DNA of 64,000 bases, from positions 372,001 through 436,000 of the forward strand of contig NZ_JAIWKS010000005.1 of NCBI RefSeq assembly GCF_021271205.1. The letters are read 5' to 3'. The translations under genes were made by a program, and so were the position numbers. How positions within the stretch are numbered: the stretch's first letter is position 1; the number at the start of each line of letters is the position of its first letter. The notes beneath the pieces were generated by a model. It did not search any database. It had not been told where the DNA came from and saw only the letters and a program-made list of their open reading frames with translations. This DNA is from Pseudomonas uvaldensis (lineage in GTDB: Bacteria; Pseudomonadota; Gammaproteobacteria; Pseudomonadales; Pseudomonadaceae). Shown here piece after piece: positions 44,925-55,785 of the stretch.

Positions 44925-46322
44925 ATGAACACCCCAGCCGCAATTGCCCCGATCTTTCCTGAGAGCATTTTCCGCGCCTACGACATCCGTGGCGTGGTGC
45001 CGGAAACCCTGACCGCCGAAACCGCCTACTGGATCGGCCGCGCCATCGGCTCCCAGAGCCTGGCCCAGGGCGAACCGAACGTGTGCGTCGGTCGCGATGG
45101 CCGCCTGTCCGGCCCGGAACTGGTCGAACAATTGATCAAAGGCATTGCCGACAGCGGCTGCCATGTCAGCGACGTGGGCTTGGTCCCGACCCCGGCGCTG
45201 TACTACGCCGCCAACGTGCTGGCCGGCAAATCCGGCGTGATGCTCACCGGCAGCCACAACCCTTCGAACTACAACGGCTTCAAGATCGTCATCGCCGGCG
45301 ACACCCTTGCCAACGAGCAGATCCAGGCCCTGCACACACGCCTCAAGACCAATGACCTGAGCAGCGGCAAGGGCAGCATCACCAAGGTCGATATCCTCGA
45401 GCGTTACAACGACGAAATCGTCAAGGACGTGAAACTGGCCCGTCGCCTGAAAGTGGTGGTCGACTGCGGCAACGGCGCGGCCGGCGTGATTGCCCCGCAA
45501 CTGATCGAAGCCCTGAACTGCGAAGTCATTCCGCTGTTCTGCGACGTGGATGGCAACTTCCCCAACCACCATCCGGATCCGGGCAAGCTGGAAAACCTCG
45601 AAGACCTGATCGCCAAAGTCAAGGAAACCAACGCCGATCTGGGCCTGGCCTTCGACGGTGACGGCGACCGCGTTGGCGTAGTGACCAACACCGGCAGCGT
45701 CGTGTTCCCCGATCGCCTGCTGATGCTGTTCGCCAAGGACGTGGTGGCGCGCAACCCTGATGCTGAAATCATTTTCGACGTCAAATGCACCCGTCGCCTC
45801 GTGCCACTGATCAAGGAGTACGGCGGTCGCCCCCTGATGTGGAAGACCGGTCATTCGTTGATCAAGAAGAAAATGAAACAAAGCGGCGCCCTGCTGGCTG
45901 GCGAAATGAGCGGCCACATTTTCTTCAAGGAGCGCTGGTTCGGTTTCGACGACGGCATCTACAGCGCTGCGCGCCTGCTGGAAATCCTCAGCAAGGAAAA
46001 ATCCACGGCCGAAGAGTTGTTCGCGACCTTCCCGAACGATATTTCCACGCCGGAAATCAATATCCATGTGACCGAAGAGAGCAAATTCAGCATCATTGAT
46101 GCACTGCACGACGCTCAATGGGGCGAAGGGGCCGAACTGACCACCATCGACGGTGTGCGGGTCGACTATCCCCATGGCTGGGGCCTGGTTCGCGCCTCCA
46201 ACACCACACCGGTGCTGGTGCTGCGCTTCGAGGCCGACAACGAAGCGGAACTGCAGCGCATCAAGGATGTGTTCCACACCCAACTCAAACGTGTTGCACC
46301 CGATCTGAAACTACCGTTCTGA
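44925..46322 (+). CDS. algC: Phosphomannomutase/phosphoglucomutase AlgC
   Basis: A 465-residue alpha-D-phosphohexomutase. The catalytic phosphoserine is S110 in LTGSHNPSNYNGFK and the metal loop is DGDGDRVGV near 245. The substrate-phosphate motif RASNTTPVLVLRFEA lies near the C-terminus, and GEMSGHIFFKERWFGFDDGI is the sugar-binding loop. It supplies mannose-1-P and glucose-1-P for alginate, LPS and rhamnolipid. The numbering is two residues longer than the P. aeruginosa S108 enzyme. argB follows 24 nt downstream. Confidence 0.97.
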   Translation: MNTPAAIAPIFPESIFRAYDIRGVVPETLTAETAYWIGRAIGSQSLAQGEPNVCVGRDGRLSGPELVEQLIKGIADSGCHVSDVGLVPTPALYYAANVLAGKSGVMLTGSHNPSNYNGFKIVIAGDTLANEQIQALHTRLKTNDLSSGKGSITKVDILERYNDEIVKDVKLARRLKVVVDCGNGAAGVIAPQLIEALNCEVIPLFCDVDGNFPNHHPDPGKLENLEDLIAKVKETNADLGLAFDGDGDRVGVVTNTGSVVFPDRLLMLFAKDVVARNPDAEIIFDVKCTRRLVPLIKEYGGRPLMWKTGHSLIKKKMKQSGALLAGEMSGHIFFKERWFGFDDGIYSAARLLEILSKEKSTAEELFATFPNDISTPEINIHVTEESKFSIIDALHDAQWGEGAELTTIDGVRVDYPHGWGLVRASNTTPVLVLRFEADNEAELQRIKDVFHTQLKRVAPDLKLPF

Positions 46323-46346
46323 CTTTTTGAAGCTCCGGAGCCCTGA

Positions 46347-47252
<906 letters not shown>

Positions 47253-47262
47253 GCGTCAATCC

Positions 47263-47308
47263 AAAAAAAGACCCCGCTCAACCTGGTTGAACGGGGTCTT
47301 TTTTTGCC
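47263..47308. terminator. Bidirectional terminator between argB and pyrE
   Basis: GACCCCG and CGGGGTC close a long stem with an inner TCAAC/GTTGA segment. The run AAAAAAA is on the left and TTTTTTT on the right, so both argB (plus) and pyrE (minus) end here. Confidence 0.92.
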
Positions 47309-47328
47309 TCCCCAGAGGGAGCGAGCCT

Positions 47329-47973
47329 TCAGACGCCAAACTGCGCCCGGTAGGCCTCCACCGCCGGCAGATGCTGCTTGAGCTGCGGATCATCGGCCAG
47401 GAACTCCAGCACCTGGTTCAACGAAACAATGCTGATCACCGGAATACCAAAATCACGCTCCACTTCCTGGATCGCCGACAGTTCGCCGTTACCGCGCTCC
47501 TGGCGGTTCAGGGCGATCAGCACACCGGCGGCCTTGGCACCTTCCTGTGAAGCGATGATCTGCATTACTTCGCGGATAGCGGTGCCGGCGGTGATCACGT
47601 CGTCGATGATCAGCACATCACCGGTCAATGGCGCGCCTACCAGGCTGCCGCCTTCGCCATGGGCCTTGGCTTCCTTGCGGTTGAAGCACCACGGCAGGTC
47701 GCGACCGTGTTGTTCGGCCAGGGCGACGGCGGTGGTAGCGGCCAGCGGGATGCCTTTGTAGGCCGGACCGAACAGCACATCGAACGGGATGCCGCTCTCG
47801 ACGATGGCCGCTGCGTAGAAACGACCCAGTTGCGCCAGGGCGGAACCGCTGTTGAACAAGCCGGCATTGAAGAAGTACGGGCTGGTGCGCCCGGACTTGA
47901 GGGTGAACTCACCGAAGCGCAGAACGCCGCGATCGATGGCAAAACGAATGAAATCGCGTTGATACGCCTGCAT
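47329..47973 (-). CDS. pyrE: Orotate phosphoribosyltransferase
   Basis: A 214-residue enzyme condensing orotate with PRPP to OMP in pyrimidine synthesis. N-terminal motif [20 protein letters not shown] binds orotate and PRPP. The PRPP loop is [16 protein letters not shown] near 118-133. [14 protein letters not shown] is the flexible catalytic loop. It diverges from crc across an 82-bp spacer containing a 17-bp palindrome. Confidence 0.97.
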   Translation of the reverse strand: MQAYQRDFIRFAIDRGVLRFGEFTLKSGRTSPYFFNAGLFNSGSALAQLGRFYAAAIVESGIPFDVLFGPAYKGIPLAATTAVALAEQHGRDLPWCFNRKEAKAHGEGGSLVGAPLTGDVLIIDDVITAGTAIREVMQIIASQEGAKAAGVLIALNRQERGNGELSAIQEVERDFGIPVISIVSLNQVLEFLADDPQLKQHLPAVEAYRAQFGV

Positions 47974-48017
47974 GAAAAAAGCCTCAGATACCGCGGATTT
48001 AGCTAAATAGGTAGACG

Positions 48018-48034
48018 GCGTGTATCATACACGC
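48018..48034. promoter_or_regulatory. 17-bp palindrome between pyrE and crc
   Basis: GCGTGTAT-C-ATACACGC is a perfect dyad. It contains TATCAT on the plus strand and TATGAT on the minus strand, so it may hold the -10 elements of both genes and be an operator. It lies 22 bp before crc. Confidence 0.55.
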
Positions 48035-48055
48035 ACGTGATTTTTGGGGCCATTT

Positions 48056-48835
48056 ATGCGGATCATCAGTGTGAACGTCAATGGTATTCAGGCTGCAGTG
48101 GAGCGTGGTTTGCTCAGTTGGCTGCAAGCACAGAATGCCGACGTCATCTGCCTGCAGGATACCCGTGCCTCCGCCTTTGAACTGGACGATGCAGCCTTCC
48201 AACTGGATGGTTACTTCCTTTATGCCTGCGATGCAGAAGTCCCCGCCCAGGGTGGCGTGGCTTTGTACTCGCGGCTGCAACCGAAGGCTGTCATCAACGG
48301 TCTCGGTTTCGAGACGGCGGACCGCTACGGGCGCTACCTGCAGGCCGATTTCGACAAGGTCAGCATCGCGACCTTACTGCTCCCTTCGGGGCAGAACGGC
48401 GATGAAGATTTGAATCAGAAATTCAAGTTGATGGACGACTTCGCCCGTTACCTTGATAAACAGCGACGCAAACGTCGCGAGTACATCTATTGTGGCTCGC
48501 TATACGTGGCGCAACAGAAGCTGGACATCAAGAACTGGCGCGACAGCCAGCAATCGCCTGGCTTCCTGGCGCCGGAGCGGGCGTGGATGGACGAGATCAT
48601 CGGCAACATGGGCTATGTCGACGCCCTGCGCGAGGTCAGCCGTGAAGGCGATCAGTACAGCTGGTGGCCGGATAACGAACAGGCGGAGATGCTCAACCTC
48701 GGTTGGCGCTTCGACTACCAGTTGCTGACACCAGGCCTGCGCCGCTTCGTACGCAGCGCCCGGCTGCCGCGCCAGCCACGGTTCTCGCAGCACGCGCCGC
48801 TGATCGTGGACTACGACTGGACGCTGACGATCTGA
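48056..48835 (+). CDS. crc: Catabolite repression control protein Crc
   Basis: A 259-residue EEP-fold (exonuclease III-like) protein beginning MRIISVNVNGIQAAVERGLL at 48056. The family's catalytic set is altered (ICLQDTRAS in place of the usual LQETK), and the protein has no known nuclease activity in Pseudomonas. Crc cooperates with Hfq to repress translation of genes for less preferred carbon sources; the small RNA CrcZ relieves it. Divergent from pyrE as in other Pseudomonas. Confidence 0.97.
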   Translation: MRIISVNVNGIQAAVERGLLSWLQAQNADVICLQDTRASAFELDDAAFQLDGYFLYACDAEVPAQGGVALYSRLQPKAVINGLGFETADRYGRYLQADFDKVSIATLLLPSGQNGDEDLNQKFKLMDDFARYLDKQRRKRREYIYCGSLYVAQQKLDIKNWRDSQQSPGFLAPERAWMDEIIGNMGYVDALREVSREGDQYSWWPDNEQAEMLNLGWRFDYQLLTPGLRRFVRSARLPRQPRFSQHAPLIVDYDWTLTI

Positions 48836-48846
48836 GTGTCATCTTA

Positions 48847-48890
48847 CAGCCACAAAAAAACCGACAGCGATGTCGGTTTTTTTGTGGCTG
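48847..48890. terminator. Bidirectional terminator after crc with 20-bp perfect arms
   Basis: Left arm 48847-48866 and right arm 48871-48890 are exact reverse complements (core CCGACA-GCGA-TGTCGG with A7/T7 flanks and CAGCCAC/GTGGCTG ends). It serves both crc (plus) and the DUF4870 gene (minus). Confidence 0.93.
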
Positions 48891-48899
48891 ATCGCTTTA

Positions 48900-48936
48900 C
48901 CCCTGTGGGAGCGAGCAGAGCTCGCTCCCACAGGGG
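48900..48936. repeat. REP-derived perfect hairpin
   Basis: CCCCTGTGGGAGCGAGC (48900-48916) and GCTCGCTCCCACAGGGG (48920-48936) are perfect 17-bp arms with only AGA between them. Sequence matches the outer part of the REP family, with the two halves fused. Confidence 0.9.
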
Positions 48937-48950
48937 TTATTCACTGATCG

Positions 48951-49319
48951 TTATTTGATCACCCGCCAGGTGAACGGATATCGGTACGGCTGCCCTTCAT
49001 TGGCCTTGATCCCGGCGATGATGGTCAGCACCAGCGCACCGATGGCGATCAGCCCAAACAGGAAGAAGCCAATCACCACGATCATCAACAGGAAGCTGAT
49101 GAGCGAGGCAATCGCCACCGTGATCTGGAAGTTCAGCGCTTCCTTGCCCTGGGCATCGACGAACGGGTCGGACTCACGCTTGACCTGCCAGAGCACCAGC
49201 GGCCCGATCAGCGTACCAAACGGAATCACGATGCCCAGCAAGGCGGACAGGTGGCAGAACATCGCCCACTGACGTGCCTCCTGGCTTGGCTTGGGCAGCA
49301 GGACTTGCTCATCACTCAT
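48951..49319 (-). CDS. DUF4870 membrane protein
   Basis: A 122-residue protein. The N-terminus is short and hydrophilic; membrane segments are about 25-45 (LSALLGIVIPFGTLIGPLVL) and a long one about 70-105 (ASLISFLLMIVVIGFFLFGL then IAIGALVLTIIAGIKA). KEALNFQI and the C-terminal GQPYRYPF are the DUF4870 signature. Function unknown. It lies between the crc terminator and rph and may be transcribed after rph, whose stop is 30 bp upstream. Confidence 0.88.
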   Translation of the reverse strand: MSDEQVLLPKPSQEARQWAMFCHLSALLGIVIPFGTLIGPLVLWQVKRESDPFVDAQGKEALNFQITVAIASLISFLLMIVVIGFFLFGLIAIGALVLTIIAGIKANEGQPYRYPFTWRVIK

Positions 49320-49349
49320 GTCGCTCTCCTTGTCTGAAGCGTGAAACGA

Positions 49350-50072
49350 TCAGTCGGCCAACGCGGCCTTTTGCAGTTCGAAAATCTCGCTCATGCCTTT
49401 CTTCGCCAGCTCCAGCATAGCGTTCAATTCTTCAGGCTGGAACGGTGCGCCTTCGGCGGTGCCCTGCACTTCGATGAAGCCGCCGGCACTGGTCATGACC
49501 ACGTTCAGGTCGGTCTCGGCGGCGGAATCTTCCAGGTAGTCCAGGTCCAGTACCGGCTCGCCCTGGTACATGCCCACGGATACCGCGCCGATCATCTGTT
49601 TAAGCGGATCGCCGCCCTTCAGGCCGCCACGCTTCTTGATCACTTTCAAGGCATCGACCAGCGCGACCATGGCACCGGTGATGGACGCAGTGCGGGTACC
49701 GCCGTCGGCCTGGATCACGTCGCAATCGACATACAGCGTCACGTCGCCCAGCTTGGACATGTCCAGAGCGGCGCGCAGCGAACGGCCGATCAGGCGCTGG
49801 ATTTCCAAGGTACGGCCACCCTGCTTGCCACGGCTGGCCTCGCGCTGGTTCCGCTCACCGGTGGCACGCGGCAGCATGCCGTATTCGGCGGTCAGCCAGC
49901 CTTGGCCCTGGCCCTTGAGGAACCGTGGCACGCCGTTTTCGACGCTGACGGTGCAGATGACCTTGGTGTCACCGAATTCGACCAGTACAGATCCCTCGGC
50001 GTGTTTGGTGTAGTTGCGGGTAATGCGGATCGAGCGAAGCTGATCGGCAGCGCGACCACTTGGACGTTTCAT
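49350..50072 (-). CDS. rph: Ribonuclease PH
   Basis: A 240-residue phosphorolytic 3' exoribonuclease trimming tRNA precursors. Starts [20 protein letters not shown] at 50072; longer frames are rejected. RNase PH motifs: [48 protein letters not shown] (catalytic region) and [16 protein letters not shown]. The length fits the intact enzyme, unlike the truncated E. coli K-12 copy. It diverges from yicC. Confidence 0.97.
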   Translation of the reverse strand: MKRPSGRAADQLRSIRITRNYTKHAEGSVLVEFGDTKVICTVSVENGVPRFLKGQGQGWLTAEYGMLPRATGERNQREASRGKQGGRTLEIQRLIGRSLRAALDMSKLGDVTLYVDCDVIQADGGTRTASITGAMVALVDALKVIKKRGGLKGGDPLKQMIGAVSVGMYQGEPVLDLDYLEDSAAETDLNVVMTSAGGFIEVQGTAEGAPFQPEELNAMLELAKKGMSEIFELQKAALAD

Positions 50073-50216
50073 AGGGAACACCTGTACAGAGGACGGAAAA
50101 CTGCCGGCATTATAGAGCCGTCGACCGGCAGAAGGCAGTTCTAAAAAACCGTTGCGACGAGCGAGGCCCCTCAAAGCCCCGCCCGACGGGCTGCAGCGCT
50201 TTGTCACAGGCCCGGT

Positions 50217-50246
50217 TTGGGGCCATGCGCCTCACTGCGCTACAAT
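50217..50246 (+). promoter_or_regulatory. Candidate promoter of yicC-gmk
   Basis: TTGGGG (50217-50222) and TACAAT (50241-50246) are 18 bp apart, 90 bp before the yicC ATG. The remaining 263-bp rph/yicC spacer shows nothing else clear. Confidence 0.4.
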
Positions 50247-50335
50247 CCTGCGCCTTTGCTGCCCGTCGGCTTTTATTCATAGATTCCAGGCGCCACGACC
50301 ACCGTCGTGCCCGACCTGCATTGCGAGGAACCCCC

Positions 50336-51199
50336 ATGGTGCACAGCATGACCGCCTTCGCCCGCGTCGAAAAGGCCGGCACCCAAGGCACGCTGAGCTG
50401 GGAACTGCGCTCGGTCAACAGCCGTTACCTGGAGCCGCACCTGCGCCTGCCCGAGTCCTTCCGCGACCTGGAAGGCGGCGTGCGCGAAGCGCTGCGCCAG
50501 GGCCTGTCCCGGGGCAAACTGGAATGCACCCTGCGTTTCACCGAGGAAAATACCGGCAAAACCCTGCAAGTGGACCGCGAGCGCGCCGCGCAACTGGTGG
50601 CCGCCGCCGAAACCGTCGCCAGTCTGATCAAGCACCCCGCCGCCCTGAACCCGCTGGAAGTCCTGGCCTGGCCCGGCGTGCTGGTGGGTGACGCGAGCGA
50701 CCCGCAGGCACTGAACGCCGAGGCACTGGCGCTGTTCAATCAGGGCCTCAAGGAACTCAAGGCGGGCCGTGAGCGCGAAGGCGCGGAACTGGCCCGGCTG
50801 ATCAACGAGCGCCTGACGTCAATCGAAGAAGACGTGGCGACCTTGCGCGAGCTGGTCCCGCAGATGCTTGCCACCCAGCGCCAGAAAGTCCTCGATCGCT
50901 TCGCCGACATGAAGGCCGAGCTGGACCCGCAGCGCCTGGAACAGGAAATGGTCATGCTCGCGCAAAAGAGCGACGTGGCCGAAGAACTGGATCGTCTGAG
51001 CACCCACATCATCGAAGTCCGCCGGGTGCTCAAATCCGGTGGCGCGGCCGGCCGCCGCCTCGACTTCCTGATGCAGGAACTCAACCGCGAAGCCAATACA
51101 CTGGGCTCCAAAGCCTTCGACCCGCGCAGCACCCAGGCTGCGGTCAACCTCAAGGTGTTGATCGAGCAGATGCGCGAACAAGTGCAGAACATTGAGTAA
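50336..51199 (+). CDS. YicC-family endoribonuclease-like protein
   Basis: A 287-residue protein beginning MVHSMTAFARVEKAGTQGTL at 50336, with GAGGAA 6 nt upstream. The YicC N-terminal domain has WELRSVNSRYLEPHLRLPES; the DUF1732 C-terminal domain has VAEELDRLSTHIIEVRRVLK and GRRLDFLMQELNREANTLGS. In E. coli YicC is an RNA-binding endoribonuclease affecting small RNAs such as RyhB; the activity here is assumed. It precedes gmk by 12 nt, so they are cotranscribed. Confidence 0.93.
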   Translation: MVHSMTAFARVEKAGTQGTLSWELRSVNSRYLEPHLRLPESFRDLEGGVREALRQGLSRGKLECTLRFTEENTGKTLQVDRERAAQLVAAAETVASLIKHPAALNPLEVLAWPGVLVGDASDPQALNAEALALFNQGLKELKAGREREGAELARLINERLTSIEEDVATLRELVPQMLATQRQKVLDRFADMKAELDPQRLEQEMVMLAQKSDVAEELDRLSTHIIEVRRVLKSGGAAGRRLDFLMQELNREANTLGSKAFDPRSTQAAVNLKVLIEQMREQVQNIE

Positions 51200-51205
51200 G
51201 GCTAA

Positions 51206-51832
<627 letters not shown>

Positions 51833-51906
51833 CCGGCCCTTCCCAAAACCGCTGCGACGGCTTTACATTGGTAGTCGCAGCGCGCCGAGGGGTTTGGTCA
51901 AAAAAT

Positions 51907-51936
51907 CAGCGCTTCCCTAAACGCTGGTGTTTTTTT
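51907..51936 (+). terminator. Candidate terminator between gmk and rpoZ
   Basis: CAGCG (51907-51911) and CGCTG (51922-51926) form a 5-bp stem with a 10-nt loop, then GTG and seven T's. An earlier stem GCTGCGAC/GTCGCAGC (51851-51881) precedes it. Confidence 0.45.
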
Positions 51937-51999
51937 AAACTGTCGAGTCCGCTCGCCCAACCGGGCAGCGCGCATATTGCATTCGCTCCGAGGAATACC

Positions 52000-52263
52000 A
52001 TGGCCCGCGTAACCGTTGAAGACTGCCTAGAACACGTGGAAAACCGCTTTGAGCTGGTCATGCTCTCTACCAAGCGGGCCCGTCAGCTGGCCACCGGTGG
52101 CAAAGAGCCGTTGGTCCAGTGGGAAAACGACAAGCCTACCGTGGTAGCGCTGCGTGAAATCGCCGAAGGCCTGATGAGCTACGAGTTCATCGCCAATGCT
52201 GAAATCGTTGAAGACGAACCGCTGTTCGCGGCGTTCGAGGACGAGTCCAACGAGGCGGTCTAA
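52000..52263 (+). CDS. rpoZ: RNA polymerase omega subunit
   Basis: An 87-residue subunit: [32 protein letters not shown] and [13 protein letters not shown] are the omega signatures. The acidic C-tail is [19 protein letters not shown]. Omega supports beta-prime folding and forms a ppGpp site with it. The start is at 52000; upstream in-frame codons are not credible. spoT follows 60 bp downstream, the usual gmk-rpoZ-spoT arrangement. Confidence 0.97.
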   Translation: MARVTVEDCLEHVENRFELVMLSTKRARQLATGGKEPLVQWENDKPTVVALREIAEGLMSYEFIANAEIVEDEPLFAAFEDESNEAV

Positions 52264-52323
52264 ATCTATGCCTGGTCGACGTAGCACGGCGCGGGGTCAC
52301 AGCAAACGGCAGGAGTCATCATC

Positions 52324-54429
52324 ATGCCGAGCATAGACGCCCTCGCCGATCGCTTATCGGCCTACCTCGGCACGGACCAGGTCAATCTGGTCCGCCGAGC
52401 CTATTTCTACGCCGAACAAGCCCACGACGGCCAGCGCCGCCGCAGCGGCGAGGCGTACGTCACGCATCCCCTTGCGGTGGCGAATATCCTGGCCGACATG
52501 CACATGGACCATCAGAGCCTGATGGCCGCCATGCTCCATGACGTGATCGAAGACACCGGCATCGCCAAGGAAGCGCTGCAAGCGCAGTTCGGCGAGACCG
52601 TGGCCGAACTGGTCGACGGGGTCAGCAAACTGACCCAGATGAACTTCGAGACCAAGGCCGAGGCTCAGGCCGAAAACTTCCAGAAAATGGCCATGGCCAT
52701 GGCCCGCGACATTCGCGTGATCCTGGTCAAGCTCGCCGACCGCCTCCACAACATGCGCACCCTGGAAGTACTGTCCGGTGAAAAACGCCGGCGCATCGCC
52801 AAGGAAACCCTGGAAATCTACGCGCCCATCGCCAACCGCCTGGGCATGCATGCGATTCGCATCGAGTTCGAAGACCTCGGCTTCAAGGCCATGCACCCGA
52901 TGCGTTCGGCGCGGATCAACCAGGCCGTCAAGCGCGCCCGGGGCAACCGCAAGGAAATCGTCAACAAGATCGAAGAGTCGCTGAGCCACTGCCTGGCCAT
53001 TGACGGCATCGAAGGCGAAGTCAGCGGCCGGCAGAAACACCTCTACGGCATCTACAAGAAAATGCGCGGCAAGCGTCGGGCCTTCAACGAGATCATGGAC
53101 GTGTACGCGTTCCGGATCATCGTCGACAAGGTCGACACCTGCTATCGCGTGCTGGGTGCCGTACATAATTTGTACAAACCGCTGCCGGGGCGCTTCAAGG
53201 ACTACATCGCGATACCCAAGGCCAACGGCTACCAATCGCTGCATACCACGTTGTTCGGCATGCACGGCGTCCCGATCGAGATCCAGATCCGCACCCGTGA
53301 AATGGAAGAGATGGCCAACAATGGCATCGCCGCCCATTGGCTCTACAAATCCAGCGGCGACGAACAGCCCAAGGGCACCCACGCCCGAGCGCGGCAGTGG
53401 GTCAAGGGCGTGCTGGAAATGCAGCAACGCGCCGGCAACTCGCTGGAATTCATCGAAAGCGTCAAGATCGACCTGTTCCCGGACGAGGTCTACGTCTTCA
53501 CGCCCAAGGGCCGGATCATGGAACTGCCCAAGGGCTCCACGGCGGTGGACTTCGCCTACGCGGTGCACACCGACGTCGGCAACAGCTGCATCGCCTGTCG
53601 CATCAATCGTCGTCTGGCGCCGCTGTCCGAACCGCTGCAAAGCGGCTCCACGGTGGAAATCGTCAGCGCCCCCGGTGCGCGGCCGAACCCCGCCTGGCTC
53701 AACTTCGTGGTCACCGGCAAGGCCCGGACTCACATCCGCCACGCCCTGAAACTGCAACGTCGTTCCGAATCCATCAGCCTGGGCGAACGCCTGCTGAACA
53801 AAGTCCTCAACGGCTTCGACAGCTCCCTGGACAAGATCCCGGCCGAGCGCGTGCAGATCATGCTCACCGAGTACCGCCTCGAACTGGTCGAAGACCTGCT
53901 CGAAGACATCGGCCTGGGCAACCGCATGGCCTACGTCGTCGCCCGCCGCCTGCTCGGCGAAGGCGAACAGCTGCCAAGCCCCGAAGGCCCGCTGGCGATT
54001 CGCGGCACCGAGGGCCTGGTGCTCAGCTACGCCAAGTGCTGCACGCCGATTCCGGGCGACCCGATCGTCGGCCACCTGTCCGCCGGCAAGGGGATGGTGG
54101 TGCACCTGGAAAACTGCCGCAACATCAGCGAAATCCGCCACAACCCGGAAAAATGCATCCAGCTCTCCTGGGCCAAGGATGTCACCGGCGAATTCAACGT
54201 CGAGCTGCGGGTCGAGCTGGAACACCAGCGCGGCCTGATCGCCCTGCTGGCCAGCAGCGTCAACGCCGCCGACGGCAACATCGAGAAAATCAGCATGGAC
54301 GAACGCGATGGCCGCATCAGCGTCGTCCAACTGGTGGTCAGCGTGCACGACCGCGTGCATCTGGCCCGCGTGATCAAGAAACTGCGCGCCCTGACCGGCG
54401 TCATCCGCATCACCCGCATGCGCGCGTAG
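52324..54429 (+). CDS. spoT: Bifunctional (p)ppGpp synthetase/hydrolase SpoT
   Basis: A 701-residue RelA/SpoT protein. The HD hydrolase domain is about 20-175, with H72-D73 in [11 protein letters not shown] and the second motif [12 protein letters not shown]. The synthetase domain is about 230-350 ([20 protein letters not shown]). The TGS domain is near 385-450 ([20 protein letters not shown]), followed by a zinc-finger-like [16 protein letters not shown] and a C-terminal ACT domain. It sets the alarmone level from carbon, fatty acid and other stress. A ridA homologue follows 23 nt later. Confidence 0.97.
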   Translation: MPSIDALADRLSAYLGTDQVNLVRRAYFYAEQAHDGQRRRSGEAYVTHPLAVANILADMHMDHQSLMAAMLHDVIEDTGIAKEALQAQFGETVAELVDGVSKLTQMNFETKAEAQAENFQKMAMAMARDIRVILVKLADRLHNMRTLEVLSGEKRRRIAKETLEIYAPIANRLGMHAIRIEFEDLGFKAMHPMRSARINQAVKRARGNRKEIVNKIEESLSHCLAIDGIEGEVSGRQKHLYGIYKKMRGKRRAFNEIMDVYAFRIIVDKVDTCYRVLGAVHNLYKPLPGRFKDYIAIPKANGYQSLHTTLFGMHGVPIEIQIRTREMEEMANNGIAAHWLYKSSGDEQPKGTHARARQWVKGVLEMQQRAGNSLEFIESVKIDLFPDEVYVFTPKGRIMELPKGSTAVDFAYAVHTDVGNSCIACRINRRLAPLSEPLQSGSTVEIVSAPGARPNPAWLNFVVTGKARTHIRHALKLQRRSESISLGERLLNKVLNGFDSSLDKIPAERVQIMLTEYRLELVEDLLEDIGLGNRMAYVVARRLLGEGEQLPSPEGPLAIRGTEGLVLSYAKCCTPIPGDPIVGHLSAGKGMVVHLENCRNISEIRHNPEKCIQLSWAKDVTGEFNVELRVELEHQRGLIALLASSVNAADGNIEKISMDERDGRISVVQLVVSVHDRVHLARVIKKLRALTGVIRITRMRA

Positions 54430-54452
54430 CCCACCCACAACAAGGAGTCCTC

Positions 54453-54833
54453 ATGACCAAGACCGTTATCACCAGCGACAAGGCCCCGGCCGCCATCGGC
54501 ACCTACTCCCAGGCGATCAAGGCAGGCAACACCGTGTACATGTCGGGCCAGATCCCACTGGACCCGAAAACCATGGAGCTGGTGGAAGGCTTCGAAGCCC
54601 AGACCGTGCAAGTGTTCGAAAACCTCAAGGCCGTGGCCGAGGCAGCCGGTGGTTCGTTCAAGGACATCGTCAAGCTCAACATCTTCCTCACCGACCTGAG
54701 CCACTTCGCCAAGGTCAACGAGATCATGGGCAAGTACTTCGAACAGCCCTACCCTGCCCGCGCCGCCATCGGCGTGGCCGCCCTGCCCAAGGGTGCGCAG
54801 GTCGAGATGGATGCCATCCTGGTCATCGAGTAA
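54453..54833 (+). CDS. ridA: RidA (YjgF/YER057c/UK114) reactive-imine deaminase
   Basis: A 126-residue Rid[47 protein letters not shown], and the catalytic Arg in [18 protein letters not shown]. It hydrolyses enamine/imine products of PLP enzymes. AAGGAG lies 7 nt upstream. It is the spoT-linked paralogue; a second, more divergent RidA lies in the dad cluster at 28441-28794. It ends at a terminator at 54841. Confidence 0.95.
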   Translation: MTKTVITSDKAPAAIGTYSQAIKAGNTVYMSGQIPLDPKTMELVEGFEAQTVQVFENLKAVAEAAGGSFKDIVKLNIFLTDLSHFAKVNEIMGKYFEQPYPARAAIGVAALPKGAQVEMDAILVIE

Positions 54834-54840
54834 CAAGGCC

Positions 54841-54874
54841 GGCGCAGCATCCCCCGCTGCGCCGTTTTCGTTTT
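54841..54874 (+). terminator. Intrinsic terminator after ridA
   Basis: GGCGCAGC (54841-54848) and GCTGCGCC (54856-54863) form an 8-bp stem followed by GTTTTCGTTTT. Confidence 0.8.
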
Positions 54875-54888
54875 GAAAGGATTCCACC

Positions 54889-55629
54889 ATGCGCAAAGCG
54901 CTTGCTCTCCCGCTGCTCGCCCTCTTCCTGGCCGGCTGCGCCAGCGACCCCGCCGACCGTGACATCAGCGGCACCTGGATCAACCAGGCCGCCATCGACG
55001 CTGCCGCCAAGGGCGGCCCACTGCGCGAAGCCCTGCAGGCCTATGGCCCGAACCTAGAATGGGACGTCAACACCCGAGCCGGTCAGGCGCGCTACACCAA
55101 CGGCTTTGAAAACGTCGAAGGCAAGTTGCTGGGCGAAGAAGACGGCGCGTGGAAAGTCGATTTCTACGGCAGCTCGGCCAGCGAACTCCAGCGCGACGGC
55201 GACCAACTGAGCCAGACCGCCACCGAGAACGAACCCCAGCAAGTCTTCGACCGCGCCCAGGTCCAGGTACCGGAAGGCGCCCCTATCGGCGCCAGCTTCG
55301 AGCGAGCGCTGTATGCCGCCTACCTGGGTGGCACCTGGAACATCGTCGACGGCCCCGGCCAAGGCGCCAGCGTGCAGTTCCGACCCGACGGCCAGGTCAG
55401 CGGCCTCCCCGGCGCCGACCGCTACGCCCTCTGCCTGGCTGGCGACTGCGCCTCCATGAGCGGCGGCAACGACAACATCTGGCTGCAACAGAACGGCCAC
55501 GGCAACACCTGGATCTTCGCCCGCAACGGCAAGACGCTGGAAATATTCCAGACTGTGAATGCAGCGCTGGCCGATGAAATGCCGTCGTTCACGCCGGGTA
55601 AGCGGCAGTGGGTGTTGGAAAAGCAGTAA
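54889..55629 (+). CDS. Predicted outer-membrane lipoprotein of unknown function
   Basis: A 246-residue protein. The lipoprotein signal is residues 1-16 with lipobox LAG-C17, followed by Ala-Ser, which favours the outer membrane. The mature region has two similar-looking halves: DISGTWINQAAIDAAAKGGP (about 23) and YLGGTWNIVDGPGQGASVQF (about 143). Each starts with a G-T-W motif of small beta-barrel/lipocalin-like folds. CLAGDCASMSGGNDNIWLQQ contains a likely disulfide. No known family was recognised. The gene lies between ridA and the T6SS locus; a link to T6SS is not indicated. Confidence 0.75.
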   Translation: MRKALALPLLALFLAGCASDPADRDISGTWINQAAIDAAAKGGPLREALQAYGPNLEWDVNTRAGQARYTNGFENVEGKLLGEEDGAWKVDFYGSSASELQRDGDQLSQTATENEPQQVFDRAQVQVPEGAPIGASFERALYAAYLGGTWNIVDGPGQGASVQFRPDGQVSGLPGADRYALCLAGDCASMSGGNDNIWLQQNGHGNTWIFARNGKTLEIFQTVNAALADEMPSFTPGKRQWVLEKQ

Positions 55630-55696
55630 CCCGCAGGCGCTGAGCTTGCCCACAGGCCCGGCGCCATACCCCATCCTCGCCCCACCACACATCTAC

Positions 55697-55785
55697 TGTG
55701 GGAGCGAGCCCTGCTCGCGATAGCGGTGGGTCAGCCGCCTCTCATTCCAAATCTGCTCCACCATCGTGAGCAAGCTCAGCTCCCA
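55697..55785. repeat. Degenerate REP pair
   Basis: TGTGGGAGCGAGCCCTGCTC starts at 55697. A decayed inverted unit CATCGTGAGCAAGCTCAGCT... ends about 55785. It marks the boundary between the conserved core and the T6SS block. Confidence 0.7.

Noticed and set aside
52354..54438. Long minus-strand open frame (about 694 codons) opposite spoT
   Set aside because: Same GC-driven antisense artefact over a conserved gene; no start signal or domain.
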